A stretch of DNA of 64,000 nt from Sphingobium chlorophenolicum (GTDB lineage: Bacteria > Pseudomonadota > Alphaproteobacteria > Sphingomonadales > Sphingomonadaceae), in contig NZ_JFHR01000016.1 of the NCBI RefSeq assembly GCF_000722875.1, positions 41,950 to 105,949 on the forward strand, given 5' to 3'. The translations under genes were made by a program, and so were the position numbers. Of the stretch, positions 1-9,130 are shown piece by piece (position 1 is the first letter of the stretch; every line of letters starts with the position of its first letter). The notes beneath the pieces were generated by a model. That model searched no databases. It was not told where the DNA came from and saw nothing but the letters and a program-made list of their open reading frames with translations.

Positions 1-19
1 CGACGACTTAGAGTATCAT

Positions 20-108
20 GCGCAAAAGTAGGAACCGGTTTTGCGCTGAAAACGATGCAAAAACAAAAATCTAGAGCACGCTGCGTCCGATTTGGCGCAG
101 CGTGCTCT
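20..108. repeat. Intergenic palindromic repeat with two hairpins
   Basis: Two perfect inverted repeats lie side by side. The first has 8-bp arms, GCGCAAAA at 20-27 and TTTTGCGC at 39-46, around a GGAACCGG core. The second has 13-bp arms at 73-85 and 96-108 (AGAGCACGCTGCG and its complement). The layout, with a GGAACCGGTTTTGCG core followed by an AGAGCA-type stem, resembles the dispersed intergenic repeats common in alphaproteobacteria; that resemblance is from memory. No coding gene overlaps it. Confidence 0.6.
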
Positions 109-521
109 GGGCGGCGAGCAAATGGGTTTGGGGGGTCGCCGAAACCCCGATGGAATACATATCCGCCTTCAAAAGTGGAGACCCCTGCGATGACCGAGCG
201 GGAGATTGCGCAGCCGATCATCACCTTCGCGACGGACGACGGGCGCCCAATTACGCTACCCCTCGCTATAGCAGGCCAGATATTACCCCTGGACCCGCCG
301 GCAGGCTGGCGCGGAGACATAGCTGGCCTGGGTCAAAGGGGGGGATCGACACCTTGTCGGCCCGGCGACGCCGTGCGCCCAGACTTCATGCCGACGAATT
401 ATTCCAATGAGACGCCGTCGCGCTGGAAAGGCTCGGCCTGGGCAATGAAAATGCCAGGCCAAGCCTTTTCGCTATCTACTGATCATCAAGGCCCCGGCCA
501 AAGCAACTGCTCCCGCCGACT
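109..521. other. Gene-poor stretch at left edge
   Basis: I recognise no gene here. An open frame from an ATG at 190, with GGAG nine bases upstream, reads MTEREIAQPIITFATDDG and runs to 558, overlapping the 3' end of the aldehyde dehydrogenase on the other strand. It could be a 122-residue orphan or the start of a gene truncated by rearrangement. I know no family for it and do not call it a gene. Confidence 0.3.
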
Positions 522-2003
522 TCAGGCCCCCGGCGAAGGCGCATCGACCGTTGCGTAGATCTTGAGCTCCTGAAATTCCTGAATAGCCTGCGGACCACAT
601 AGCGCCCCGATGCCGCTCTGCTTGTAGCCGCTCTGCTCGAAATGCTCCGACAGCACGGCCCAGCAGTTGATCCAGATATGACCCGCTTCCACGCCCTTGC
701 CGACACGCCGCGCCCGCGAAGCGTCGGCAGTATAGATCGACGCCGCCAGGCCAAACTCGGTCGCATTGGCGCGATGGATCGCGTCCGCCTCGTCATCGAA
801 CAGCTCGAAGGTCTGGACCGGGCCGAAAAGCTCGTTCTGAACCACATAGGTGTCAAGATCCTGGACCTCGATGAGCGCCGGCCTGAAAAACGCGCCGCTG
901 GCCAGTGGACCCTCTGTGACCGGTCCGCCGCGAACGAGTATCTTCGCATAGCCTTCTGCTGCGGCGACCTGTTCGTCGAGGCGACGGACACTGTCCTTGT
1001 CGACCAGTGGCCCCAGCTGCGCGTCTGGGTCATCGCTGTGGCCCAGGCGGATATTCTGATATGCCTCGATCAGCGCGGCCCGCAGCCTATCGGCAATGCC
1101 GCGCTGGACGAGGATGCGCGAACCGGTGCAGCAATATTGCCCGTTCATCAAAACGCACGCCATGATTATCTGCGGGACGACAAGGTTAAGGTCCGCATCG
1201 TCAAAGACGATCAGGGGCGTCTTTCCGCCCAGTTCCAGGTTGATACGCTTCAACGTCCGGCTTCCGTTCGCGCCAATGAGACGACCGATCTTCGTGCTAC
1301 CTGTATAGCTGATCGCATTCACCTCCGGAGATTCCACGAGCAGGGATGCGCCGATGCTGCCGGTTTCCGTGATGATGTTCAGCACGCCCGGCGGAAGCAG
1401 CTTCGTTTCCGCCATTGCCTTGCTGAACAAGGCGTTGGTCAATGCGGTCTGGTGGGGGAGCTTCAACACCACCGTGCAGCCGGCCGCAAGCGCAGGACCG
1501 ATTGCGCGAACCGACAATATGACCGGCGAATTCCAGGGTGAGATAACCCCTACGACTCCCATCGGCTCGCGAGCCGAATGGAAATGCACGCCAGGAGACA
1601 CTTCCAACGCACGGCCATCCGTCTGCAGTAGCGCGCTGGCGGCGGCATAACGCAGCCATTCGATGGACAGCCGGACCTCCCACTGCGTCTGCATGTGCAA
1701 CTTGCCGCCTTCGCGGGCGAGCATCAGGGCCAGCTCGGGCGCGATCCCCTGGAGGCGGTCCGCCATTTCGAGAAGCGCGCGCGATCGCAGCGATCGGTCC
1801 TTCGCCCAGTCGGTGGCGCTGAAGGCCTCGCGCGCCGCATTGATCGAACGCTGCGATTCCTCTGCGCTAGCGTCCACATAGTGGCCCAGCACCTCGCCAG
1901 TCGACGGGCTGATGGACTCCAGGACGGCTCCATCCGCGCTCCATTCACCGTTGATCCAGTTCTGCGCGGGCCTGTCCAAGACCGTAACGTCCAAATCGCT
2001 CAT
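522..2003 (-). CDS. NAD(P)-dependent aldehyde dehydrogenase
   Basis: This 493-residue protein has the usual length of the ALDH superfamily, which oxidises aldehydes to acids in the cytoplasm. The motifs appear in order: the nucleotide-binding SPWNSP at 155-160, the cofactor lysine K181 (in VLKLPHQ, where KPSE is more usual), the general base E257 in ELGGKTP, and the catalytic cysteine C291 in GQYCCTGSR, aligned by the GQxC pattern. It ends the catabolic block and is transcribed away from it, in the same direction as the TetR gene about 900 bases upstream. It may oxidise an aldehyde made by the neighbouring SDR or carboxylase-like enzyme; that link rests on position only. The substrate cannot be read from the sequence. 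Confidence 0.92.
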   Translation of the reverse strand: MSDLDVTVLDRPAQNWINGEWSADGAVLESISPSTGEVLGHYVDASAEESQRSINAAREAFSATDWAKDRSLRSRALLEMADRLQGIAPELALMLAREGGKLHMQTQWEVRLSIEWLRYAAASALLQTDGRALEVSPGVHFHSAREPMGVVGVISPWNSPVILSVRAIGPALAAGCTVVLKLPHQTALTNALFSKAMAETKLLPPGVLNIITETGSIGASLLVESPEVNAISYTGSTKIGRLIGANGSRTLKRINLELGGKTPLIVFDDADLNLVVPQIIMACVLMNGQYCCTGSRILVQRGIADRLRAALIEAYQNIRLGHSDDPDAQLGPLVDKDSVRRLDEQVAAAEGYAKILVRGGPVTEGPLASGAFFRPALIEVQDLDTYVVQNELFGPVQTFELFDDEADAIHRANATEFGLAASIYTADASRARRVGKGVEAGHIWINCWAVLSEHFEQSGYKQSGIGALCGPQAIQEFQELKIYATVDAPSPGA

Positions 2004-2908
2004 CTGACTTCCTTCTTCATCGGTTATGACCGATTGCGCCTGCGTGACGCATTCATCGGCTATTTACGCATTTTCTGGGGACGGCGCCCTTTGCAGCTGC
2101 GCATCGCGCGGTTCGCCGGAGGAGAGATGTTCCACGGCATCGGCCATCTTCCTTGGAGTGGGGCCATCCCAACCGAGCGACCGCATCGAGATATGCATAT
2201 GAATTACCAGCAAGCATAAGGCTGCCCCTCAGGACAGATCGCCCTGCGCGGATTGCGCGCCCTTGCGACACTTGTCGCCGGCGCCTAGTCGCCTCCAACA
2301 AACCGACCAGGCGACCCTCGCGCCTTACTCGACCAACCATTCCGCTCTCCCTCCGGACCGCCGCGCCAAGCGGGCACCGGTAATTTTTGCTGATATACAG
2401 TTATGGCGAATAAACGACACAAATGTCAATATGTAGTCCGACATGGGTGTCTGAACAGGCCGAACCGCCTCGCCCATCGCGCGCGATACTACCGAGTGGG
2501 CCCAGGAAAGTCGTCGGCCGTTCAGAACGGCGCGGCTGCGCAGCGAATCGAACGGTAATCGTCCAGCTTCATGGGATCCTGTCATCCGCGCGCGCAGCGA
2601 CTATCGCTGGGGCGTTTTCCGCTGGCGCAAGCAATAAGGCTTCCGTCCCACGACAGATTTGCCTGCCGAATTCACATATGGGACGAAGCAGCATGCTACA
2701 TCATCCCACTTCGCAGCGACGAACCTGCAAGCATCTGTCATCGTCGCGCATTTTGATCACTAACTTGCAAGCGACCCGTTTGGAATCAGCCTTTTCACCT
2801 AGCTGACTTCACGAACCGCAATTCTACTGTACGTTCCAATTCAGAGATCATTGAATATTTTCACCCCTGCTCCATGTCGGAAATGACAAGCGCTTATAAA
2901 GCTTGAAC
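2004..2908. other. 905-base stretch without a recognised gene
   Basis: Short open frames exist on both strands but none resembles a known protein. The right part, from about 2690, is visibly richer in A and T than the surrounding genes. TGATATACAG at 2392-2401 matches the right arm of the palindrome at 4150-4177 but has no matching left arm, so it is at best a half-site upstream of the aldehyde dehydrogenase. The length suggests decayed or rearranged DNA. Confidence 0.4.
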
Positions 2909-3673
2909 TCAGCCCTTGATGACATGCTCCAGATGAGCGACATCTTCTTTCAAGATACGCAGAATGTCCTCGACCCTGTCGCTGCGGGAGCGATGGGCGT
3001 CAGGCCGTAACAACGAGCGCACCGCCATGTCTGCGATCGTATCGGCGACCTCCTCCATTGGAATGCGCCCATTTGGATTGAACCACCATGCAGCCCAGTT
3101 GCGCATCCCGATAATGGTGAGTGCGGCGACGTGCGGGTCGACTGTACGAAACTTGCCGATTGCGATCCCGCGCTGAATTATGTGCGTGAAATTTTCCAGG
3201 ATCGCTTTTTTCGACACATTGTGCCGTTCCTTCAGCTCTGCCGGCATGTCGGCCTCGGACCGATCGAGTACCCGGAACATTACCGGATTTTCGAGCACCC
3301 ATTTGGTAGCCGACCGCATCACGAGCCGAAGCGCATCCTCAGGATCGCGGTCCACCTGTTCGGCAATCTCAGCCGATTGGCCGACGCTTGAAAGCGTGAC
3401 CTCTTCGATCAGCGCTTCAAGTATCTTCTCCTTGTTCGGAAAGTGGTAATATACGCCGGGACGCGTTATCCCCAGCACATCGGCCAGATCCCGCAGATTG
3501 GTCCCCGCAAACCCATGTTTGGCGAAGAGGTGGGCTGCTGCGTTAAGCATCTCCTTGCGTACCTGGGCGCCGCGCTTGCGACTTGTTTTGCCCGTATCTT
3601 TTTCCGCCGGGCGCGCCTTTTTCACGGCCTGCTCGCCTTGGCCTTCACCGACCGCGCCTTTCTTTCTCGGCAT
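2909..3673 (-). CDS. TetR/AcrR-family transcriptional regulator
   Basis: This 254-residue protein starts with a basic, lysine-rich tail of about 35 residues. A classic TetR DNA-binding domain follows: helix one RKEMLNAAAHLFAKHGF at 39-55 and the helix-turn-helix TNLRDLADVLGITRPGVYYHF at 58-78. The remainder is the all-helical ligand and dimer domain. TetR proteins are usually repressors relieved by a small ligand. The gene points away from hyuA, and the gap to hyuA contains two palindromes (3931-3948 and 4150-4177) that could be its operators. Control of the hyuAB block is therefore a reasonable inference. The ligand is unknown. Confidence 0.92.
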   Translation of the reverse strand: MPRKKGAVGEGQGEQAVKKARPAEKDTGKTSRKRGAQVRKEMLNAAAHLFAKHGFAGTNLRDLADVLGITRPGVYYHFPNKEKILEALIEEVTLSSVGQSAEIAEQVDRDPEDALRLVMRSATKWVLENPVMFRVLDRSEADMPAELKERHNVSKKAILENFTHIIQRGIAIGKFRTVDPHVAALTIIGMRNWAAWWFNPNGRIPMEEVADTIADMAVRSLLRPDAHRSRSDRVEDILRILKEDVAHLEHVIKG

Positions 3674-3902
3674 CCCCTGCTCCGTCGCATCGTATCCAGT
3701 TAGTCTCGATATGCGTTTTTGCGGAAATTTCTAGCCAGGTTCAACACTTTCAGACTGTATCGCAGCGGTTCGGTCATAAGGCGAGAACATCATGGCGAAA
3801 AAGACTCGTTTTGACGCCCTTCCACGTCAACCAGTGCTCCTCCATTCCGAAGGCCCGCTCAGCGCCGTGGGGAGGCAGGATGCTCGCTCAGCTTGGAGGC
3901 GA

Positions 3903-3948
3903 TTGACAACTGAAAAAATCGTCATACATTTGACTCATCAGTAAGTCA
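3903..3948 (+). promoter_or_regulatory. Sigma70-type promoter with overlapping palindrome
   Basis: TTGACA at 3903-3908 and TACATT at 3925-3930 are separated by 16 bases, a strong match to the -35/-10 pattern. Directly downstream, over the expected start site, TGACTCA (3931-3937) and TAAGTCA (3942-3948) form an inverted repeat with one mismatch and a 4-base spacer. An 18-bp palindrome over the start site is a typical place for a TetR repressor to bind. Promoter and operator roles are inferred. Confidence 0.55.
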
Positions 3949-4075
3949 TTATACCCCGCTGCCAAGTTCGATCGGCTGGGACTGTTGTTTCTTGCAAAAA
4001 GCGATCGGTCTTCGAGTGCCAGGCGACCGCCTACAAACTTGAGCCGCTCAATAAATATCATGGGAGAATGTAGCG

Positions 4076-4126
4076 ATGAAAAGGCGCTTCAGGCTTGCAC
4101 CGCTCTTTAGGGCGCTTGCTCCGTAA
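4076..4126 (+). other. Orphan 16-codon reading frame (gene remnant or leader peptide)
   Basis: GGGAGA precedes an ATG that opens MKRRFRLAPLFRALAP and stops at TAA. The basic, then hydrophobic start looks like the first half of a signal peptide. It lies downstream of the promoter at 3903-3930. It may be the severed 5' end of a secreted or outer-membrane protein gene, or a leader peptide. At this length chance cannot be excluded. Confidence 0.25.
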
Positions 4127-4149
4127 GCATCTGCCGCGGCGGTAAACGA

Positions 4150-4177
4150 CCTATATATCAGTGAATTGATATACAGG
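4150..4177. promoter_or_regulatory. 28-bp imperfect palindrome, candidate TetR operator
   Basis: CCTATATATCA (4150-4160) and TGATATACAGG (4167-4177) are inverted copies with one mismatch over 11 bases, spaced by GTGAAT. The size and symmetry fit a TetR-family operator, and the site lies in the gap beside the TetR gene. The arm TGATATACAG also occurs at 2392-2401. Binding is inferred. Confidence 0.45.
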
Positions 4178-4606
4178 ACATCTGGTCACCAGCGAATATG
4201 GGCGGCTTCCGCATCAAATGCGCCCTAAGCCAGGATGTCCCGTCAGATAGCGGATGATCGGCTTAAATTGTGGGCGCCAGGCTGATCCACATGCCCGGCC
4301 TGATCATTACGCCGCCGCAAGCACCCTGCCGACTGGACACGCTTCGGCTGCTGCCGGCGTCGGCGCCCTAGACAGACCAGCCGGAACGAGTCGTCCTATT
4401 CAGTTCAAAAGTCCGAAATGCACGCTGGGGTGCTTGGACCCCGCGACTGTGTTTCGCCTCCAGATATGGGAAGCATCCAGCTGCTCGGCGGTTCGAAATT
4501 CTCCGAATATGCGACGGCCAATGGATGAAGGAATGAGACCGACCCCAAATAAGATCGGCGTCGGGCTGGCATTCCATTCTGCACAACGAGAGAAAGTGAG
4601 GAAGAG

Positions 4607-6745
4607 ATGGGTCATGTGATAGGCATCGACGTGGGGGGCACTTTCACGGACGCAGTTCTGATCGCCGGGGACGGCCGCATGTTTTCCGCGAAAACGCCAT
4701 CCACGCCGCCCGATTATGGCGTGGGCGTGCTCGACGCGGTCGAATTGCTTGCGAAGGAGATGGACCTCGGGGTCGAGGCGCTTCTGGCCGATACCGACTA
4801 TATAGCCCACGGGACGACATCATCACTCAACGCCCTGGTCATGGGCAAGGTGCCCGACGTGGGCTTCATCACCACAAAGGGCCACCGGGACTCGATCTAC
4901 ATCATGAATGTCGAGGGTCGCTATCTCGGCCGGCCGCAGCATGAATTGCAGGATATCATCCAGCAGGACAAGCCGCGCACCATCGTGCCTCGCAAACTCG
5001 CCCGGGAGGTAACGGAACGTATCGACCGCGACGGCACGGTCATCGTGAAACTTGACGAAGGCGAAGCCCGACAAGTCATCCGTGAAATCCTGTCGGAAGG
5101 CGTCCGGGCAATCGCCGTGTCGCTGCTCTGGTCCTTCCGCAACCCCGAGCATGAACGGCGCCTGCGCGACCTGATCCATGAGCAGGATCCCGAAGTCTTT
5201 GTCGCCCTGTCCTCCGAGGTAAGCCCCCGCATTCGGGAGTTCGCACGCAACTCGACAACGATCATGAGCACGCAAATCGGTCCGGGCCTGGAATTGTACC
5301 TCTCCCAACTGGAAGGGAAGCTTCGCGACCGGGGCCTGCGCGGCTCACTCCTGGTCATGCAGAGTTCGGGCGGATCAATCGCTGCGTCCGAAGCGGCCGC
5401 GTCTGCAATCACGACTATCGGCGGCGTTCTTACCGGCGGCGTCGTGGGATGCGTGCGCATGGCTGAGCAACTTGGCGATCGCAACATCATCGCGACGGAC
5501 GTCGGCGGCACGACTTTCCTTGCCGGGCTAATCGTCGACGGGGAGCCGGTCCGGGCGTCCGATACCATCGTTAACCAGCATCCGGTCAACGTGCCGACCC
5601 TGCGGGTGGAGGCGATCGGATCAGGCGGCGGCGCCATCGCCTGGATCGACAGCGGCGGCAACCTTCACGTGGGACCGACTTCGGCCCAGGCGGCGCCGGG
5701 TCCGGCCTGCTATGGAGCAGGCGGCGCGGAGCCGACCAACACGGACGCCAATCTCGTCCTCGGCATATTGCCGGAAACAGGCCTGCTGGGGGGCCTCCGT
5801 CCCATCCGCAAGAATCTGGCCATAGAAGCGATCCGCACGCGCATCGCCGAACCGCTCGGCCTCAGCGTCGAGGAGGCGGCCGCCGCGATCTACGCGGTCC
5901 AGAATGCCCAGACCGGCGACCTCCTGCGCAAGATCGTGGTCGAGACCGGCCATGATCCACGCGACTTCACGGTCTACGCCTTCGGCGGGGCTGGTCCGGC
6001 GCATTGCGCGGCCTATGCCGCCGAAGTTGGCGTGGCGGAAGTCGTGGTGCCGCTCGGTCCCGTCGCCTCCGCCTTCTCGGCCTTTGGCCTTGCCGTGTCG
6101 GACATCGTGCTCGTGCGCGAACATAGCGATCCGATGACCGTGCCCTTCGACCCGCAGCGATCGCAGCAAAATTTCGAACGGCTAGAAGCCGACGTCCTGG
6201 AGGCTATGCAGCGCCAGGGCGTACCGCTGGACCATGTCGAAATCCACCGCGAGATTGACATGCGTTATGGCCTCCAACTCAGCGAAGTGACGTCACCTGT
6301 CGCACGAGGCGCGCTGACCGGCCCCTTGCTCGAAGAAAGCGTCGCCGATTTCGAGCGCCGTTACGCCAAGCTCTATGGTGAGGGATCGGGCTTCCGCGAA
6401 GCGGGCATCTACGGCATCACCTTCCGCGTCAGGGGGGTCGGCGTGCTCAATGTCGAGCCGAAGTTCGAAACGCTCGACGATGCGCCGAGCCACGACCCCG
6501 CATCCGCTATCCTCACCCGCCGGCCGGTCTGCCTCGGCCGCGACGGCTATGTCGATACGCCTGTCTACGACTATCGCCTGCTGCGCAGCGGCCACGCCAT
6601 CCAGGGTCCCGCCATCGTTCAGGTGCCGACAACCTCCGTGGTCGTGCCCGACGGGATGCGTGGCTTGATCGACGGCTTTGGCAACCTGCGCATCCAGACG
6701 CGCGCCAACATTATCAATCTGTCTGCCCAGAGGAGTGTCGCCTGA
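4607..6745 (+). CDS. hyuA: HyuA-type hydantoinase/oxoprolinase or ketone-carboxylase beta-like subunit
   Basis: This 712-residue protein belongs to the HyuA / acetone carboxylase beta family, which activates substrates by ATP-dependent phosphorylation. The N-terminal actin-like phosphate loop GIDVGGTFTD is at 5-14, HGTTSSLNAL at about 68-77, and a second ASKHA-type loop ATDVGGTTF near residue 297. The length is close to the roughly 717 residues I recall for the acetone carboxylase beta subunit. The start has GAGG five bases upstream. It overlaps hyuB by one base (TGATG), so the two are translationally coupled. Members open hydantoin or oxoproline rings or carboxylate ketones, and the sequence alone does not decide which. 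The extra domain of its partner favours a carboxylase-like role. Confidence 0.88.
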   Translation: MGHVIGIDVGGTFTDAVLIAGDGRMFSAKTPSTPPDYGVGVLDAVELLAKEMDLGVEALLADTDYIAHGTTSSLNALVMGKVPDVGFITTKGHRDSIYIMNVEGRYLGRPQHELQDIIQQDKPRTIVPRKLAREVTERIDRDGTVIVKLDEGEARQVIREILSEGVRAIAVSLLWSFRNPEHERRLRDLIHEQDPEVFVALSSEVSPRIREFARNSTTIMSTQIGPGLELYLSQLEGKLRDRGLRGSLLVMQSSGGSIAASEAAASAITTIGGVLTGGVVGCVRMAEQLGDRNIIATDVGGTTFLAGLIVDGEPVRASDTIVNQHPVNVPTLRVEAIGSGGGAIAWIDSGGNLHVGPTSAQAAPGPACYGAGGAEPTNTDANLVLGILPETGLLGGLRPIRKNLAIEAIRTRIAEPLGLSVEEAAAAIYAVQNAQTGDLLRKIVVETGHDPRDFTVYAFGGAGPAHCAAYAAEVGVAEVVVPLGPVASAFSAFGLAVSDIVLVREHSDPMTVPFDPQRSQQNFERLEADVLEAMQRQGVPLDHVEIHREIDMRYGLQLSEVTSPVARGALTGPLLEESVADFERRYAKLYGEGSGFREAGIYGITFRVRGVGVLNVEPKFETLDDAPSHDPASAILTRRPVCLGRDGYVDTPVYDYRLLRSGHAIQGPAIVQVPTTSVVVPDGMRGLIDGFGNLRIQTRANIINLSAQRSVA

Positions 6746-9045
6746 TGATCGCCGGATCAGAAAATTTCGCTAGCCGCCCGGTCGATCCCGAAGCGCTGCG
6801 CCGCACGATCGGTCACAAGCTCCTGATCCATAGCGTCAGTCAGGAGGTAATCGACAATCTCGACCCCCTCACCTACGAAGTCGTGCGGCACCGCCTGTGG
6901 TCGGTGACAGACGAAATGGGCGAGACGCTAAAGCGCATGTCCGGCTCGCCGATCGTCACCGACGCGAACGATTTCGACTTCACCATCAATGACGAAATGG
7001 GACAGCTGGTTCAGGTGGGGCTCTATAACACGATGCTGGTCGGGGCGATCGACATGGCGTTGTCCTGGACGCTGCGGAACCGGGTCGACAGCCCCGGAAT
7101 CGAGGAAGGGGACATGTTCCTCTGCAACGATCCGTGGGTCGGCGGCGGACTGCATCAGGCGGATGTCCTGGTCTTCCAGCCCGTTTTCTATGACGGCAAG
7201 TTGTTCGGCTGGACCAGCGCCATTTGCCACGAGCCCGACCTTGGCGGCTCTGCCATCGGGTCGATGCCTATCGGCGATATCGACGTTTTCCATGAATCCC
7301 TACCTACGCCGCCGATCAAGATCGTCCGCAAGGGGGAGATACAGCGCGATGTGGCTGACGCCTGGGTCCGCCGTTCGCGCGTGCCGATGATCATCGGGCT
7401 CGATCTGCGCGCAAAGGTCGGAGCGAACAATATCGGACGCAACCGCCTGCTTGCCGTAATCGAACAATATGGCGCCGACACCGTGAAGGCTGTCATGAAG
7501 CGGATGATGAACGATGCCGAGTACCGCTTGCGCGACAAGCTGCGTGCAGCGCCGGACGGCGAGTGGACGGCGACGGGCTATCAGGACCAGGCCCATGTCG
7601 GAGACCGCAAAACGCATCGGGTCGCGCTTAGGATGACCAAGATGGACGGACATCTGACCTTCGATTTCACGGGCACCGATCCCCAGGCAGGCGTCATCAG
7701 TTGCACTTATGGCGGCTGTCGCGGGGGCATCATGCTCGCCTTTCTGCCAATGCTCGCGGGGGACATTCCATGGTCAGCCGGCGGTTTGATGCGATGTTTC
7801 GACATCATCGCGCCGGAAGGATCGCTCGCAAACGCCACCTTCCCCGCAGCACTGGGGCGCGCGCCGCTCGGCACGGGTTGGCTGATCGGCAATCTGGTCG
7901 CGCAATGCCTGTCGCAAATGCTGGATCGGACGATCAAGCTGCGCGGCAATGTTCAGGCCAGCTGTTGCGGCACATACGACCTTGCGGTCATTGCGGGCAT
8001 CGACGAGCGTTCCGAACAACCCGTGCCCTTTATCAACACGGTGATGGAGTCGGTGGCTGGGGGCTATGGCGCCCGCCCCGCGCGCGATGGCATCGGGACC
8101 GGCGGCAACTTCTGCATCCCCATGGGCCGTGTGCCCGACGTGGAGGTGACCGAAATGCTCTATCCGCTGCTGATGCTTTGGCGGCGGGAGGAACGGGATT
8201 CGGGCGGGCCGGGCCGTCAGCGCGGCGGCACAAGCAGCGCGGTTGCGATCACGCCGCACGGAACATCGCTCCCCGCCCATGTCGTGATGTCGTCATCGGG
8301 CAAGGCGACAGCGCAAAATCCGGGCCTTGCCGGCGGCTATCCCGGAAATCTGGGCTATGACGTCGTGGTGCACGGCGCCCGCATCCAGGACAGCCTCGCG
8401 GCTGGCAGAATACCTGCCAGCCTTGACGAACTGGAAGGCGACGCGCAGCCGGTGCAGTGCTTCGCCCAGACCGTGATCGAACCGGGCGACCTTATCTACC
8501 TGAACTGTCAGGGTGGGGGCGGCTACGGGGATCCTCTGTACCGGGACCCGCAGGTCGTCGGGCAGGATGTCCGCGACGGGATCGTCAGCGCTGCGTCGGC
8601 GCATATGATCTACGGCGTCGTTCTCACCCCGACTGGTCAGCTCGACGAGGCGGCTACGGCAGAGCGCAGACATCAGATCGTCGATGAGCGGCGCGCACTG
8701 GCGCGCATCCCCGGCAAGCTTGAGGGGCATCTGGATACGGAACATGCCATGCTCATCGACGACAATCTCGTCGCGCATGTGGATGGCGAAATGGCGAAGA
8801 TCGGCTGCCGTCATTGCGGCCAGATTGTGAGCGGCGAAGACAACCGGCTCCACCTCGCACGGATCACCGGCGGCTCCACGCTTGCCGGACCCAATATACG
8901 GGTCCAACCGGACTTCTACATCGACGCTCCGGTGCATTTCGAACAGATGCTCTGCCCGTCCTGCTTCACCGTGATGCACACCGCCATCCTGCCCGAACAG
9001 GAGCACGCCAATCACAGCGTCAGCGGATTTGCCGTCGCCCATTGA
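6745..9045 (+). CDS. hyuB: HyuB-type subunit with C-terminal zinc-ribbon-like extension
   Basis: At 766 residues this is about 200 longer than a plain hydantoinase B and close to the acetone carboxylase alpha subunit. The HyuB body begins with LDPLTYEVVRHRLW and includes DANDFDFTINDEMGQ. Its usual end, GGGYGDPLYRDP, is near residue 590 and is followed by a linker. The last 80 residues hold two CxxC pairs, C688/C691 (CRHCGQ) and C737/C740 (CPSCFT), a zinc-ribbon pattern. Acetone carboxylase carries a similar paired-CxxC feature on a separate small gamma subunit, and no separate gamma gene is seen here. This suggests a fused alpha-gamma arrangement. Coupled to hyuA; the SDR follows 85 bases downstream. 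Confidence 0.88.
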   Translation: MIAGSENFASRPVDPEALRRTIGHKLLIHSVSQEVIDNLDPLTYEVVRHRLWSVTDEMGETLKRMSGSPIVTDANDFDFTINDEMGQLVQVGLYNTMLVGAIDMALSWTLRNRVDSPGIEEGDMFLCNDPWVGGGLHQADVLVFQPVFYDGKLFGWTSAICHEPDLGGSAIGSMPIGDIDVFHESLPTPPIKIVRKGEIQRDVADAWVRRSRVPMIIGLDLRAKVGANNIGRNRLLAVIEQYGADTVKAVMKRMMNDAEYRLRDKLRAAPDGEWTATGYQDQAHVGDRKTHRVALRMTKMDGHLTFDFTGTDPQAGVISCTYGGCRGGIMLAFLPMLAGDIPWSAGGLMRCFDIIAPEGSLANATFPAALGRAPLGTGWLIGNLVAQCLSQMLDRTIKLRGNVQASCCGTYDLAVIAGIDERSEQPVPFINTVMESVAGGYGARPARDGIGTGGNFCIPMGRVPDVEVTEMLYPLLMLWRREERDSGGPGRQRGGTSSAVAITPHGTSLPAHVVMSSSGKATAQNPGLAGGYPGNLGYDVVVHGARIQDSLAAGRIPASLDELEGDAQPVQCFAQTVIEPGDLIYLNCQGGGGYGDPLYRDPQVVGQDVRDGIVSAASAHMIYGVVLTPTGQLDEAATAERRHQIVDERRALARIPGKLEGHLDTEHAMLIDDNLVAHVDGEMAKIGCRHCGQIVSGEDNRLHLARITGGSTLAGPNIRVQPDFYIDAPVHFEQMLCPSCFTVMHTAILPEQEHANHSVSGFAVAH

Positions 9046-9130
9046 AACCACGGGGCCGCGATCGGCCGAACCGATTGCGGGCCCTTGAAGTCGACGAGCT
9101 CCCATTTCGACCATATCTCAAAGGAAGGCT

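Larger units (their letters stand above)
3674..4606. other. Long TetR-hyuA intergenic region
   Basis: These 933 bases hold a near-consensus promoter and two inverted repeats, listed separately, plus an orphan 16-codon reading frame at 4076-4126. Nothing else is recognisable as a gene. If the promoter at 3903-3930 serves hyuA, the leader is about 670 bases long. That is unusual and suggests that a gene once between promoter and hyuA has been lost. Confidence 0.5.

Noticed and set aside
2062..2196. 44-codon minus-strand frame MHISMRSLGWDGPTPRK
   Set aside because: No ribosome site and no homology known to me; it could be chance.
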